Source: Kiritimatiellia bacterium (lineage in GTDB: Bacteria; Verrucomicrobiota; Kiritimatiellia; JAAZAB01). From it: a DNA stretch of 56,513 nt. Made by a program: the position numbers and the translations under genes. The notes beneath the pieces were generated by a model. It made no database searches, was not told where the DNA came from, and saw nothing but the letters and a program-made list of their open reading frames with translations. Positions within the stretch are counted from its first letter, which is position 1, and the number at the start of each line of letters is the position of its first letter. The stretch is from positions 1-56,513 of the forward strand of contig JAQUMN010000022.1 of NCBI GenBank assembly GCA_028718125.1. The letters are read 5' to 3'. This document shows, one piece after another, positions 1-6,886 of the stretch.

Positions 1-790
1 CGGCGCGTTCGTAGCTTTTCATTATCGCCAGTTCGCGGGGCAGGTGCACCTCGCAGGCGTCGCTCCAGTTGATCCACTCGCCACTGAGATACCCGTCGTA
101 AGGAATGGTCAGCAAGAGCTCGACGGCGCGCTGGTGATCAATCCCGCCATTGCCGATCGGCACCAGCTGAGTACCGCCCAGCGTGCCATCGTGAATATGA
201 AGGTGCCGTATCCAGGGTTTCAGCGTCTCAAACGCCTGGTCCATGGTCACCTTGCATACCCGTATAGGGTGCATGATATCCCAATTGACGGCAATGGCCG
301 GATGGTCCACGCGTCGCATGACCGTGGCCACATCCTCCGGCAGACACCAGGAATCATGCGTTTCCATGCAGACCGTCACGCCGCGCGCCTGGGCGTGATC
401 AGCCACGGCGCGCAGGGCATCGGCCACAACACGAACAGCATCCTCCCGTTTCTGGTCCTTGGCTAAACTGCCGCCGAACACCCGGATGCGCCCGGCGCCG
501 ACGTCGGAGGCCAGGTCTATGCATTTGAGCGCATAGTCAATGTTCTGCTTTGTAATTTCCGGATTGGCAAAACTGCAGGAGGTGGCAATGCAGGCGAACG
601 CTACCCCGCCAGCGACGGTTTGTTTTTTAATTTCCTTGCGTTGGGCGGCGGATGCGGCGGTTTCCACACCGTGCTTATGCTGGCTGTCAATCCGGGGTTC
701 CACGCCTTCATAGCCGAAACGCTTGGCCATGGCCAGCAGTTCGCCTAACGTCAACTGGGGACATGAAAAGCTCATGAACGAATACTTCAT
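1..790 (-). CDS. Sugar phosphate isomerase/epimerase (TIM-barrel), 3' end cut by the window
   Basis: Reading the minus strand from the ATG at 790 gives 263 open codons that run off the left edge, so the C-terminus is missing. The protein resembles the xylose-isomerase-like TIM-barrel family (AP endonuclease 2 fold) that isomerises or epimerises sugars, sugar phosphates or inositol derivatives in the cytoplasm. Metal-site motifs are visible in the usual order: CMETHDS, NWDIMHP, HLHIHDG and SGEW, which would supply the Glu, Asp, His and Glu ligands. The gene begins MKYSFMSFSCPQLTL without a signal peptide. It is followed upstream by a PIG-L deacetylase on the same strand, which fits glycan catabolism. 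The exact substrate cannot be told from sequence. Confidence 0.85.
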   Translation of the reverse strand, partial: MKYSFMSFSCPQLTLGELLAMAKRFGYEGVEPRIDSQHKHGVETAASAAQRKEIKKQTVAGGVAFACIATSCSFANPEITKQNIDYALKCIDLASDVGAGRIRVFGGSLAKDQKREDAVRVVADALRAVADHAQARGVTVCMETHDSWCLPEDVATVMRRVDHPAIAVNWDIMHPIRVCKVTMDQAFETLKPWIRHLHIHDGTLGGTQLVPIGNGGIDHQRAVELLLTIPYDGYLSGEWINWSDACEVHLPRELAIMKSYERA

Positions 791-867
791 TGCGCTTATT
801 TTCCTTTGGGTTTTGGTTAACTACACAGCAAATTCAAAGATATTTTTACCACAGATGACGCTGATTT

Positions 868-909
868 TAATTTCTGATTTCAATCAGCAATCAGCAATTC
901 TGATATCCG
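868..909. repeat. Degenerate 7-bp repeat tract
   Basis: Six consecutive heptamers (TAATTTC, TGATTTC, AATCAGC, AATCAGC, AATTCTG, ATATCCG) follow each other without a break between the isomerase and the deacetylase gene. The flanks (ACCACAGATGACGCTGAT at 848 and CCATCCGTGTAATCAGTGG at 912) form the loosely palindromic ATCCGTG/CACGGAT type of intergenic sequence seen again near 11470-11620. This is one of several 7-bp periodic tracts in the window. Confidence 0.6.
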
Positions 910-923
910 CGCCATCCGTGTAA

Positions 924-1688
924 TCAGTGGTGAGTAGTTCCGGTTTTCGGAGACAACAGCGTTTCCAGAATATTGTCGCGCGGATAGGCATGGCCCCGAT
1001 GCTGGCGGAACCCCTCGCCGAAGGCGTAACCGCGGCAGGCGCCGAGATGGGCCGCCTGACGTTTCAGGAATTCAACATACTCATCAATGCCATGCTCGTG
1101 CCGGAGCCATTCCCGCTGGGATGCGTGACAGCAAAGCATAGCCGCTTTCTTGTCCATCACCAAACTGACGTCCACAATTATATCCAGAAGCACATCCTGC
1201 CCGAAATGGTCCAGGCCTTCCGTAGTTGATGTATAGTAGAGGTAGGGAACCCGTTTAATAATTGGCGCCGGGTGCGGCGCCCCGGTAGGATAATTACCCA
1301 GCGTGGCGGTAAAGGTCGCGTCTCGGGCCAGCAGGCCGGCGATCTCGTGATCCGGCATGTAATCACCCGGATAATGGGTGAAGACGATATCAGGCTGTGC
1401 GCGCCGCATCAGTTCCGAGACCTTGCGACGTGTGGGATTGTCAAACACAGACTCCAGGTCGGGAATGCCGACACAGTCAAACGTGGCGCCGATAAGTTTC
1501 GCCGCGCGACGCGCCTCACCGGCACGGATACTGGCAATCTCAGCCGGAGGCAGGGTGGCCGAGCCGCAGGAACCGTTGTTGACCGTAGCCAACGCAATCT
1601 CGTGGCCGCGCTCTTTAAGCAATATTAACGTGCCGGCACACTCGAATTCGATATCATCCGGATGCGCCATCAAGGCCAGGATTTTCAT
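924..1688 (-). CDS. PIG-L/LmbE family deacetylase
   Basis: The 254-residue protein starts MKILALMAHPDDIEFECAG, with the AHPDD zinc-binding motif at residues 8-12 that defines the PIG-L (LmbE, MshB/BshB) family. A second conserved block, THYPGDYMPDHE, carries the later His/Asp residues. Members hydrolyse N-acetyl groups from amino sugars such as GlcNAc-linked lipids or thiol precursors, or deacetylate dietary glycans. No signal peptide is seen. Length is normal for the family. It lies 133 bp upstream of the isomerase gene and may be co-transcribed with it, although the space between holds repeats. The start has a modest AAGG ribosome-binding sequence. The last codons (924-930) run into the intergenic repeat. 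The substrate is unknown. Confidence 0.88.
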   Translation of the reverse strand: MKILALMAHPDDIEFECAGTLILLKERGHEIALATVNNGSCGSATLPPAEIASIRAGEARRAAKLIGATFDCVGIPDLESVFDNPTRRKVSELMRRAQPDIVFTHYPGDYMPDHEIAGLLARDATFTATLGNYPTGAPHPAPIIKRVPYLYYTSTTEGLDHFGQDVLLDIIVDVSLVMDKKAAMLCCHASQREWLRHEHGIDEYVEFLKRQAAHLGACRGYAFGEGFRQHRGHAYPRDNILETLLSPKTGTTHH

Positions 1689-1835
1689 GCTTTTACCTTT
1701 CGACGGAAGGTTGCAACTTGTGTCTTATGGTTGTCCGCTTGTTCGACGATCTTACGGCATTGATCCGGCCTTGTCAACCCGGAGCGGTAAGATGGCGTAA
1801 CCTCAGCCATCTGAGTTAATTGTGAACCTTAACGC

Positions 1836-1903
1836 TGTCATTCCCGCGAAAGCGGGAATCCAGCATTGGTTTTTCCGGATTCCGGATCAGGTCGGGAATG
1901 ACA
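1836..1903. repeat. 68-bp palindromic intergenic element
   Basis: Outer arms TGTCATTCCC (1836-1845) and GGGAATGACA (1894-1903) are perfect inverted repeats, and an inner hairpin TTCCCGC-GAAA-GCGGGAA occupies 1841-1858. It sits upstream of the deacetylase start and downstream of the nitroreductase. This form resembles the widely scattered REP-like element based on TGTCATTCCCGCG that occurs in many bacterial genomes. No coding potential. Confidence 0.65.
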
Positions 1904-1955
1904 ATCAGCCTTCATAACTGAAGGGAGTATGCGCTGTTACGCGTAGATACAGGGA

Positions 1956-2534
1956 TTACGCCAGGACAATCTCGCGCAGGGACCGCTTGGGCACGTGATG
2001 GCGACCATTGGCGTCCCGCCAGTATTTGATATCGTCATCATGCACGGCTTCCAGAATGACTTTTTCCTTTGGCCGTCCTAATGCCAGCACAAGCAGGATT
2101 TCGTATTTAATCGGAATGGCCAGCTCGTCACGCAGGCGCTCCCTCTTGATGGAGCCGATGATGCAGCCGCTTAAGCCTATTGCGGTGGCGCCCAGCATGA
2201 TGCTCTGCGCGGCAATTCCGTGATCGCAGCCGAACTCCCGCCGGATCGTCGTATCGCCCAGGGTGATAACATAAGCGGTCGGCCGCTCGCCTTCGGCAGG
2301 CCCGCCCCACGCCTTGAGATAGCCTGCCCAGGCCAGGCAGGGGAAGATCCGGGCATTGCGTTTCGGATCGCAGGACAGGATAAATTTCAGCGGTTGTAAA
2401 TTGCCGCCGGAGGCCGAAAGTCGTGCCAGGTTCACCAAGTCCAACAGGTCAGCACGCTTGACCCTATGGGCCTGATCAAATCGCCGGACTGTCCGGGTCT
2501 TCACTACCAGGGTTTTGAATGTGGTGGGGTGCAT
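1956..2534 (-). CDS. Nitroreductase family protein
   Basis: A 192-residue protein of the FMN-dependent nitroreductase fold. The N-terminal block TRTVRRFDQAHRVKRADL is the usual start of the family (an arginine-rich FMN phosphate site), followed by RLSASGGNLQPLKF, which matches the SxxNxQPW FMN-binding segment. The central SIMLGATAIGLSGCIIG block corresponds to the conserved LxAxxxGLGS segment, and LALGRPKE is the conserved C-terminal strand. Such enzymes use NAD(P)H to reduce quinones, nitro compounds, enones or iodotyrosine-like substrates. The protein is small for the family but complete. Start ATG at 2534. It stands alone, with repeat-rich DNA on both sides. Substrate unknown. Confidence 0.85.
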   Translation of the reverse strand: MHPTTFKTLVVKTRTVRRFDQAHRVKRADLLDLVNLARLSASGGNLQPLKFILSCDPKRNARIFPCLAWAGYLKAWGGPAEGERPTAYVITLGDTTIRREFGCDHGIAAQSIMLGATAIGLSGCIIGSIKRERLRDELAIPIKYEILLVLALGRPKEKVILEAVHDDDIKYWRDANGRHHVPKRSLREIVLA

Positions 2535-2570
2535 GATTTTTGTGAATTAGGCCTAGCAACTTTGCCGTTC

Positions 2571-2780
2571 TCACGAGGCGCCTACACCGATCTGGTGTAG
2601 TCGCGGTTCGGTAGAACCGCTATGTTTTGTCCTCCATAAGCGAATCCGCCTACTCGGCGGGAAGCGCGTCCCAACAGAGTGGCGGCTACATTCTGAAATG
2701 TTCCTTCTGTAGCCGCGGAGCGCTCGCCTAGGCGAAGCGCTCCGGCGGAGCCTGGGTAGCGCCCCTCCTACCAACTCGGG
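2571..2780. repeat. Repeat-rich intergenic region with nested hairpins
   Basis: The stretch between the pilin terminator and the nitroreductase gene is made of inverted repeats: CTACACC/GGTGTAG around 2580-2600, GCGGCTACA (2682-2690) against TGTAGCCGC (2708-2716), and GGAGCGCTCGCC (2717-2728) against a near-complementary GGCGAAGCGCTCC (2731-2743). It also carries a CCGCC-TACT-CGGCGG hairpin near 2647-2660, similar to copies at 6812 and 8780. A 79-codon minus-strand frame across it has no recognisable features and is not taken as a gene. Confidence 0.55.
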
Positions 2781-2794
2781 TAAATTCCCATCCT

Positions 2795-2833
2795 TAAAAA
2801 AGAACTCCACCCCCCATGGGGTGGAGCTCTTTT
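2795..2833 (-). terminator. Rho-independent terminator of the pilin gene
   Basis: Read on the minus strand, GAGCTCCACCCC pairs with GGGGTGGAGTTC around a short ATGG-centred loop and is followed by TTTTTT. The stem is about 11 bp and GC-rich. It lies about 20 bp beyond the pilin stop codon, so the pilin is transcribed as a single gene. The A-tract on the other side could make it work in both directions. Confidence 0.88.
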
Positions 2834-2852
2834 ACCGAATGATTCTGTCGCC

Positions 2853-3272
2853 TTATCTCAGCACATGCGGCTGCGTCGCCGAGGTTCCCAGAACCTTGCA
2901 CGCCGCATTACTGCCAATAGCGCCTACAGCGTAATCATTCCCCGAAGCCTCCGCACTTTTTGTGACAGTCGACGCCGAATTCGTCGAAGCCGGGCAATTC
3001 GGGAACGCTTTGATATATCCGCCCGGGGTAGAGCCGGCAGAAACAAGCACCACGAATGCAGCGGCATCATTGCTCCACGCCTGACCATTAGTCCAGCCAT
3101 TTTCCAGAGAAAACTGGTCTTTGGCCGCCTCAATCTGGCGCATGTTGTTAATGCAGGCATTCTGCTGGGACGTCAGACGCGCCCGCATGAACGACGGAAT
3201 CGCGATCGCGGCCAAAAGGCCGATGATCGCAACTACGATCATAATTTCAACCAACGTGAAACCTTTTTTCAT
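2853..3272 (-). CDS. Type IV pilin/type II secretion major pseudopilin (GspG/PilA-like)
   Basis: The start is placed at the ATG at 3272, giving 139 residues, because MKKGFTLVEIMIVVAII begins there and a good AGGAG ribosome-binding site lies upstream; an in-frame start 39 bp earlier only adds non-pilin residues. Prepilin peptidase would cut between Gly4 and Phe5 and methylate the Phe; Glu at mature position 5 is present. The following 20 or so hydrophobic residues form the N-terminal assembly helix. The mature part is short, with cysteines near its end (FPNCPAS and NAACKV) that could form the C-terminal disulfide loop of pilins. It is preceded by a sigma-54 promoter and followed by a terminator. 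PilA and GspG-like roles cannot be separated by sequence alone; the monocistronic sigma-54 setting favours a pilin. Confidence 0.9.
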   Translation of the reverse strand: MKKGFTLVEIMIVVAIIGLLAAIAIPSFMRARLTSQQNACINNMRQIEAAKDQFSLENGWTNGQAWSNDAAAFVVLVSAGSTPGGYIKAFPNCPASTNSASTVTKSAEASGNDYAVGAIGSNAACKVLGTSATQPHVLR

Positions 3273-3462
3273 TTGCCTATCTCCTGATCCCAACTCTCCG
3301 ACTTGTCTCACAAACCAAGAGAGTGTGGCATCCTTTTTATTAATTTAACTGTTTCGTTTCATTGATCCACGCTTACCGCAGGATCATCTGCGCTAATATT
3401 GCCGCATACCTCCTTTCTTAGTTTATGGTTTTGCTTTTGTTTATATCAAATCATCTAATAAT

Positions 3463-3480
3463 AAGCAACAACTATGCCAA
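3463..3480 (-). promoter_or_regulatory. Sigma-54 (RpoN) promoter upstream of the pilin gene
   Basis: The minus strand reads TTGGCATAGTTGTTGCTT. It has GG and GC separated by exactly 10 bp, the TTGGCA element of the -24 box and the TTGCT of the -12 box, so it departs little from the consensus YTGGCACGRNNNTTGCW. Transcription would begin near 3453, giving a leader of about 180 nt before the pilin ATG. A sigma-54 activator is encoded 480 bp upstream. In Pseudomonas and Myxococcus, pilA is activated by PilR from just such a promoter. Confidence 0.72.
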
Positions 3481-3482
3481 CA

Positions 3483-3524
3483 AACCAGAAACCAGAAATC
3501 AGAAGTCATGAATTAGAGTAAGAA
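3483..3524. repeat. Degenerate 7-bp repeat tract next to the sigma-54 promoter
   Basis: Heptamers AACCAGA, AACCAGA, AATCAGA, AGTCATG, AATTAGA, GTAAGAA follow each other in register. The tract begins 3 bp from the promoter -24 element. Confidence 0.65.
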
Positions 3525-3723
3525 ATCCATTTCTTGGCACATTTTTCATGATTCTTAACTATAACTACTTAATTGAGGCATATAATTAACAATATTTTCT
3601 CATTATTGATTAAAATCCATCTTCTTTTATATAGATTTCCGCACAATAATCTTTATCATATTCAAGAATATTAGAACATGATTTTATATAGTGATAAAAA
3701 TCAGCATTGAAAACTCTGGCCCG

Positions 3724-3758
3724 TCATCCTCCTTCTGTCGTCTGTCGTCCGTCTCAGT
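3724..3758. repeat. 7-bp repeat tract of the TCGTCTG type reaching into the activator stop codon
   Basis: Heptamers TCATCCT, CCTTCTG, TCGTCTG, TCGTCCG, TCTCAGT lie in register. The last unit overlaps the TGA stop of the minus-strand sigma-54 activator gene (3754-3756), so the tract abuts and slightly enters the coding end. Confidence 0.6.
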
Positions 3759-5118
3759 CATTCGGTTCCGGCATTTTGCGATAGAGAGTAGCCAGGCTGA
3801 TCCTTAACGACTTGGCCGCTTTTTGCTTGTCGCCATCCGAATATGCAAGGACCTGGGACAGGTATTCCTTTTCTTTCATCCGCAGGAAGGCTTTTAATGA
3901 TTTGCCGCGGGCATCTTCTATTTTCCTTAATCCGCCATCAACCGCAGATGTGACCTGCTGCAGTTTTGCCGGCAGGCTTTCCCGGGTAATCACCGTATCC
4001 TTGGCAAAGGTCAGTGCATGTTTCAGTGCATTTTCAAGCTCACGGACATTGCCCGGCCAGGCATACTGCTCAAACAGGTTGATGACATCCGGGTTCACGG
4101 TCGGAATCGGCTTGTTCAGGCCCACTTCCCGGCGCAACAAATGATAGGCCAGCGGCAGTATGTCCTCCGGTCGTTCCCGCAAAGGCTTGATTTCGATCGG
4201 GATAACGCTCAGGCGATAATAAAGGTCCTCACGGAACTTGTTCTGCTCAATCAATTGTTCCAGGCGTGTATTGGTAGCCGCCAGCACGCGAACATCCGTC
4301 GGTATGACATCATTGCCCCCAACGCGCCTGATTTCCTTGTCCTGCAGGACACGCAACAGCTTGGCCTGAATGCCTAGAGGCATGGAATCAATTTCATCCA
4401 GGAAAATGGTGCCATGATCGGCCACCTCGAAGAGCCCCTCTTTGTCGGTGGAAGCGCCTGTAAACGCGCCTTTTACATGGCCGAACAATTCCGATTCCAG
4501 AAGCGCTTCCGGCAGGGCCGCACAGTTAAGCGGAAGAAATTTTTTCGTTTTCCGATTGCTGTGGGCATGGATGGCCTTGGCCACCAGTTCCTTGCCCGTT
4601 CCGCTTTCACCGTAAATCAGCACGGTCGTATCGGTCGGCGCCACGCGCTCGATCATTTCGCATACGTTGCGCATGGCCCGGCTTTCGGCCACAATATTTT
4701 CAAACTGGTATTGCCCGGTAAGCTGGGCTTTTAACTGCACGTTTTCGCTCAGCGCTTTGTTGTATTCCAGCGCCCGCTTGACCGTGATAATCAGTTCATC
4801 CAGCTTGAAGGGCTTGGTGATATAATCAAAAGCGCCCAGCTTCAAAGCCTCGACAGCCGTTTCCACGGTTCCGTAGCCAGTAACCATTAAAACCGCCATT
4901 GAAGGCTGATGTTCAGTGGCCAGTTTTAGCAGGGCCATCCCGTCAATCGGGCGCATGCGTATATCGGAGATCATAAGATCGAACGGCGTGTTTTTGATAA
5001 ATTCCGCCGCTTTTTCGCCGCCGTCACACGGAACTACATCGTAACCTTCCGCCTTGAGCAAGACGCTCAACACGCTTAGAATGCTCGGCTCGTCATCAAC
5101 TAATAGAATTTTAGCCAT
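3754..5118 (-). CDS. Sigma-54-dependent response regulator, NtrC/PilR type
   Basis: This 454-residue protein has the full three-domain layout. The receiver domain (about 1-118) shows Asp8/Asp9, the phospho-acceptor Asp52 in SDIRM, Thr80 and Lys102 in TKPF. The AAA+ domain (about 140-375) has Walker A GESGTGKE (170-177), the sigma-54 contact loop GAFTGA, a Walker B segment GTIFLDEIDSM and the arginine-finger region FREDLYYRLSV. A C-terminal Fis-type helix-turn-helix follows (DKQKAAKSLRISLATLYRKM). It would activate sigma-54 promoters after phosphorylation. No partner histidine kinase lies in the window. Its position next to the pilin and its sigma-54 promoter, and near GspE/GspF genes, suggests a PilR-like role; this is inference. 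Start ATG at 5118. Confidence 0.93.
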   Translation of the reverse strand: MAKILLVDDEPSILSVLSVLLKAEGYDVVPCDGGEKAAEFIKNTPFDLMISDIRMRPIDGMALLKLATEHQPSMAVLMVTGYGTVETAVEALKLGAFDYITKPFKLDELIITVKRALEYNKALSENVQLKAQLTGQYQFENIVAESRAMRNVCEMIERVAPTDTTVLIYGESGTGKELVAKAIHAHSNRKTKKFLPLNCAALPEALLESELFGHVKGAFTGASTDKEGLFEVADHGTIFLDEIDSMPLGIQAKLLRVLQDKEIRRVGGNDVIPTDVRVLAATNTRLEQLIEQNKFREDLYYRLSVIPIEIKPLRERPEDILPLAYHLLRREVGLNKPIPTVNPDVINLFEQYAWPGNVRELENALKHALTFAKDTVITRESLPAKLQQVTSAVDGGLRKIEDARGKSLKAFLRMKEKEYLSQVLAYSDGDKQKAAKSLRISLATLYRKMPEPND

Positions 5119-5507
5119 AGCATGCCGATTCCTTAATTAATCAGGTGTTTATAATGGAATCTACAATAAGAACGCAAGCACAATTTCTCGATTTCTTAAA
5201 AACGGATCTTACACAAAAGGTTTGGATAAATCGGTAAAATTCACCACGGATACAAGGAGGAGATTAAATCAACACCGAGATTGACGGGGCGTTCACTCTA
5301 ACGCTTCGGAACGAGCCAATCCCAGATTTGTAGAATGGTCTGCTTTGGTAAGAAAGGCGAGAGAGATTTTATAGCACCATTTAAGCGAACTTCTAATATT
5401 TACCGCGATTAAACGGACGGTCCGGTTGTCCGGGACATCCGTTTGCGAGCCTCAACGATATATAAATTTCTTATCCTCCGCACCTCTGTGATGAATTTTT
5501 TGAGCAG
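5119..5507. other. Intergenic region without a gene
   Basis: No supported gene. One inverted repeat is visible, AAACGGA (5411-5417) against TCCGTTT (5438-5444) with inner GGTCC/GGGAC pairing, about 65 bp beyond the GspF stop on the minus strand; it lacks a T-tract, so it is at best a weak terminator or transcript-stabilising hairpin. The rest presumably holds the promoter of the response regulator, which I cannot pinpoint. Confidence 0.45.
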
Positions 5508-6716
5508 TTATCCGCCGACCACCTCGCCCATTTTGAAGATCGGCAGAAACATGGAGATCACAATCCCGCCAATGACTACGCCAAGGAAAATCATCAACAG
5601 CGGCTCAATAAGCGAGGTCAACCCGCTCAACATGGTTTCCACCTCGTCGTCATAAAAATCGGCGATGTTTTGCATCATCTCGTCAATTTTACCGGTTTTT
5701 TCACCAGCTGCCATCATATGCACGAGCAATTTTGGAAAACAGGAATGCCGCACCAAAGCGTGAGAGAGCGGCTCGCCTTGTTCAACGATGATACGCGCTT
5801 CTAGGATTACACGCTCAAACACCTTGTTGCCCGTGGCCCCCGACACGATTTCCATGGCTTGCAGAATGGGTACACCGCTTTTCAGCAGCTGGGCAAAAGT
5901 CCGTGCAAACCGGCTGGTGGCCACTTTCCGGTTCAACTCGCCGATGACGGGCATATTCAGGGCAAAAAGGGACATTTGATAGGCGCCTGCGGCCGTTTTC
6001 TTCCATTTTTTAAAGACAACGAAGGCCACTACCGCAAATGCCAGCAGAAAAACGCCATATGCTTTCAACCCATCGCTCAAGTTGATAAGGAATTGGGTGG
6101 GAGCGGGCAGTTCTTTGCCGAAATCTTTGAACATATCGGCAAAGACCGGCACAATAAACAGGATCATGCCCGTAGCAATGCCCAATGCAATGCACAGCAC
6201 GATCACAGGATAACTCATGGCCGACTTTACCTTCCGGCTCAGTTTGGCCGCATCTTCCAAAAAGCTGGCCAGCCGGTCCGCCGTCTCGCCCAACTGGCCG
6301 CCGGACTCGCCCGCCTTGATCATATTAATATAGAGCATATCAAAAATCGCGGGATAATGACTCAGGGCTTCAGAAAATGAGGCCCCGGCCTGCAGGTAGT
6401 TTTTCAAACCGAATACAACCGCCTTAAAATTCTTGTTGCTTGTCTGATCTTCCAGGGCATCCAATGCCTGGATAAGCGGCATACCGGCCAGCAACATGGC
6501 CGAAAGCTGGCGTGAAAAAGCGGGCAATTCCTTGTCCCGGATACTCTTGGCCCCCACAACACGATCCCCGCTTCTTTTCGGGTGTCGCGGTTCCGGCAAC
6601 GGACGTTGTGCTGATGACGGCCGGTCCGCCGATGACGGGCGAGGGGCTGTCCGCTGTATGGGCGGCGAGGCCGCCGCTGGAGCAGACTTGGCTGATCCTG
6701 ATCGAAAGACTGGCAT
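5508..6716 (-). CDS. gspF: Type II secretion/type IV pilus inner-membrane platform protein (GspF/PilC)
   Basis: A 402-residue inner-membrane protein with two tandem T2SSF domains. Each has the family pattern: LPAFSRQLSAMLLAGMPLI with AGESGGQLGETADRLA, then FARTFAQLLKSGVPI with AAGEKTGKIDEMM. Hydrophobic segments occur near residues 170-195, 220-240 and at the C-terminus (EPLLMIFLGVVIGGIVISMF). It serves as the membrane platform for the assembly ATPase. The usual N-terminal fold after MPVF is replaced by about 50 proline/serine/arginine-rich residues, so the N-terminus is atypical. A GGGAG ribosome-binding sequence precedes ATG 6716. It follows gspE by 170 bp on the same strand, the normal gspE-gspF order. 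Confidence 0.92.
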   Translation of the reverse strand: MPVFRSGSAKSAPAAASPPIQRTAPRPSSADRPSSAQRPLPEPRHPKRSGDRVVGAKSIRDKELPAFSRQLSAMLLAGMPLIQALDALEDQTSNKNFKAVVFGLKNYLQAGASFSEALSHYPAIFDMLYINMIKAGESGGQLGETADRLASFLEDAAKLSRKVKSAMSYPVIVLCIALGIATGMILFIVPVFADMFKDFGKELPAPTQFLINLSDGLKAYGVFLLAFAVVAFVVFKKWKKTAAGAYQMSLFALNMPVIGELNRKVATSRFARTFAQLLKSGVPILQAMEIVSGATGNKVFERVILEARIIVEQGEPLSHALVRHSCFPKLLVHMMAAGEKTGKIDEMMQNIADFYDDEVETMLSGLTSLIEPLLMIFLGVVIGGIVISMFLPIFKMGEVVGG

Positions 6717-6811
6717 TGGTAGCTCCCGGGATAGTTAATGGTTGATGGATCGCGAGGTATGGTCTTTTGCTCCGCATTCAAGCGTGCTTCGTCTGGGCCT
6801 TGTCGAACATT

Positions 6812-6826
6812 CCCGCCGAAGGCGGG
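6812..6826. repeat. Small GC-rich hairpin between gspE and gspF
   Basis: CCCGCC-GAA-GGCGGG is a perfect 6-bp hairpin followed by GTCCGCCTATGGCG. Related CCGCC/GGCGG units occur at about 2647, 8780 and 8802-8859, so this looks like a dispersed short repeat within the gspE-gspF spacer. Confidence 0.5.
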
Positions 6827-6886
6827 TCCGCCTATGGCGAACTCCATTATCCATTGACCGTCTCCCTCATCGACCATTTGCTTTGG

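Larger units (their letters stand above)
3273..3753. other. AT-rich intergenic region, pilin promoter region
   Basis: No gene is seen in this 481-bp stretch. It is much richer in A+T than the rest of the window and holds the sigma-54 promoter (3463-3480), a 7-bp repeat tract (3483-3524) directly upstream of it, and a second tract (3724-3758). The part between about 3525 and 3720 would be the place for activator binding sites, but no clear palindrome stood out. Confidence 0.6.

Noticed and set aside
723..923. 66-codon plus-strand frame near the isomerase gene
   Set aside because: It overlaps the isomerase start on the other strand and then runs through the 7-bp repeat and AT-rich spacer.
2571..2810. 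79-codon minus-strand frame
   Set aside because: It spans nested inverted repeats and the pilin terminator; no ribosome-binding site or family likeness.
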